Shown here piece by piece: positions 33,223 to 33,646 of a stretch of 33,646 bases of DNA. Each line of letters begins with the position of its first letter. Within the stretch, counting starts at the first letter, position 1. The position numbers and the translations under genes are program-made. The notes below the pieces were generated by a model. That model was not told the origin of the DNA, made no database searches, and worked only from the letters and a program-made list of their open reading frames with translations. Location of the stretch: the NCBI RefSeq assembly GCF_002210095.1, contig NZ_AQQR01000032.1, forward strand, positions 1 to 33,646. The letters run 5' to 3'. The stretch comes from Marinibacterium profundimaris. Lineage in GTDB: Bacteria > Pseudomonadota > Alphaproteobacteria > Rhodobacterales > Rhodobacteraceae.

Positions 33223-33605
33223 CACTCGGCCGCCACCTCGGCCGCGCCGGGCGCGGACCAGCCGCAGACCAGCTGCTCGGCCTCGTCCCCGGCATAGGCT
33301 TCCCATCGGGCGAGGATCCGGTCGCAATAGACCGGATCCAGTTCGCAGAGAAAGCCACGACGCCCGGTTTTTTCCGCCGCGAGCAGGGTTGAGCCAGAGC
33401 CGCCGAAGAGATCGAGGACGATGTCTCCCCGTCCCGACACGTCCCGGATCGCATCGGCGATCATCTGGACGGGCTTCACCGTCGGATGCAACGCCAGCTC
33501 CTCCATCCGGTCGGCCCGCATCGTGTTGACCCCGCGGTATTCCCACACGTTGGTTCTGTAACGACCATGTTGTCCAAGCTCGAACGTATTGATATGTGGG
33601 GCCTT
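33222..33605 (-). pseudogene. C-terminal part of a beta-class DNA methyltransferase, truncated by an IS
   Basis: About 128 codons remain. Conserved elements are 'KAPHINTFELGQHGRYRTNVWEY', in pieces, 'HPTVKPVQMIADAI' and motif I 'DIVLDLFGGSGSTLLAAE', followed by 'ELDPVYCDRIL'. In this class (N6-adenine or N4-cytosine) the DPPY motif lies upstream of the FGGSG motif and is absent here. The upstream sequence changes abruptly at 33606 into an insertion-sequence end, so the 5' part is cut off or lies beyond the IS. The TTG frame to 33620 is in the IS. The product is probably non-functional. It overlaps the DUF5681 gene by 1 nt. Confidence 0.8.
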
Positions 33606-33646
33606 TGAGCTACCCCCCAAATTTCGGACACTGACATAAGCTATGA
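33606..33646. mobile_element. Left end of an IS3-family insertion sequence (runs off the window)
   Basis: From 33606 the sequence reads TGAGCTACCCCCCAAATTTC followed by GGACACTGACATAAGC. This matches the general form of IS3-family left ends (TGA-x-C-T-A-C-C-C...GGACAC...TAAG). The IS starts inside the methyltransferase gene. The transposase genes and the right end lie beyond the window, so the 3-4 bp target duplication cannot be checked here. Confidence 0.65.

Overview
The window is high-GC DNA with alphaproteobacterial gene families and most resembles the marine Roseobacter group (Rhodobacteraceae). This is inferred from GC content, from RTX adhesins with their own type I secretion genes, from DUF1254 proteins, and from the DUF3489/DUF2924/recombinase and DUF5681 modules. 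No rRNA, convincing tRNA or CRISPR array was seen.

Positions 1-14,933 form a surface-adhesion block. A giant secreted protein (at least 2,990 residues, start outside the window) is built from about 16 copies of a domain marked by D-x-D-G-S-E and ends in RTX calcium-binding repeats and a type I secretion signal. A three-gene export operon converges on it from the opposite strand: TolC-type outer-membrane protein, ABC exporter with a degenerate C39 domain, and HlyD-type adaptor. A periplasmic OmpA-domain protein diverges from the TolC gene. Together they resemble the LapA/LapBCE or BpfA biofilm-adhesin systems; the LapD/LapG-type release proteins are not visible.

Positions 14,934-20,400 form a mobile or decayed zone. 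A 153-bp imperfect palindrome with 69-nt arms abuts a parDE-like toxin-antitoxin pair whose toxin has lost its C-terminus. Next come a small helix-turn-helix protein and, divergently, a large serine recombinase broken by one in-frame amber codon. The recombinase overlaps two successive ParB/RepB-like genes (no ParA), giving a tight recombinase-ParB-RepB cassette. About 700 bp of mostly non-coding DNA follows, with strong hairpins and a remnant of a nuclease-like domain.

Positions 20,402-29,580 form a metabolic or uptake block. Two paralogous AraC-family regulators precede an outer-membrane beta-barrel protein, two exported DUF1254/DUF1214 proteins, an exported formylglycine-type sulfatase and a third DUF1254/DUF1214 protein. 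All are co-directional and nearly all downstream products carry signal peptides, so the block looks like an AraC-controlled envelope pathway acting on an unknown, possibly sulfated, compound. A degraded copy of part of the third DUF1254/DUF1214 gene lies just upstream of that gene.

Positions 29,581-33,646 form a second mobile module. DUF3489, DUF2924 and a second serine recombinase are translationally coupled by 4-nt overlaps. They converge on a DUF5681 (phage-associated) gene and a DNA methyltransferase whose N-terminus is cut off by what looks like the left end of an IS3-family insertion sequence running out of the window.
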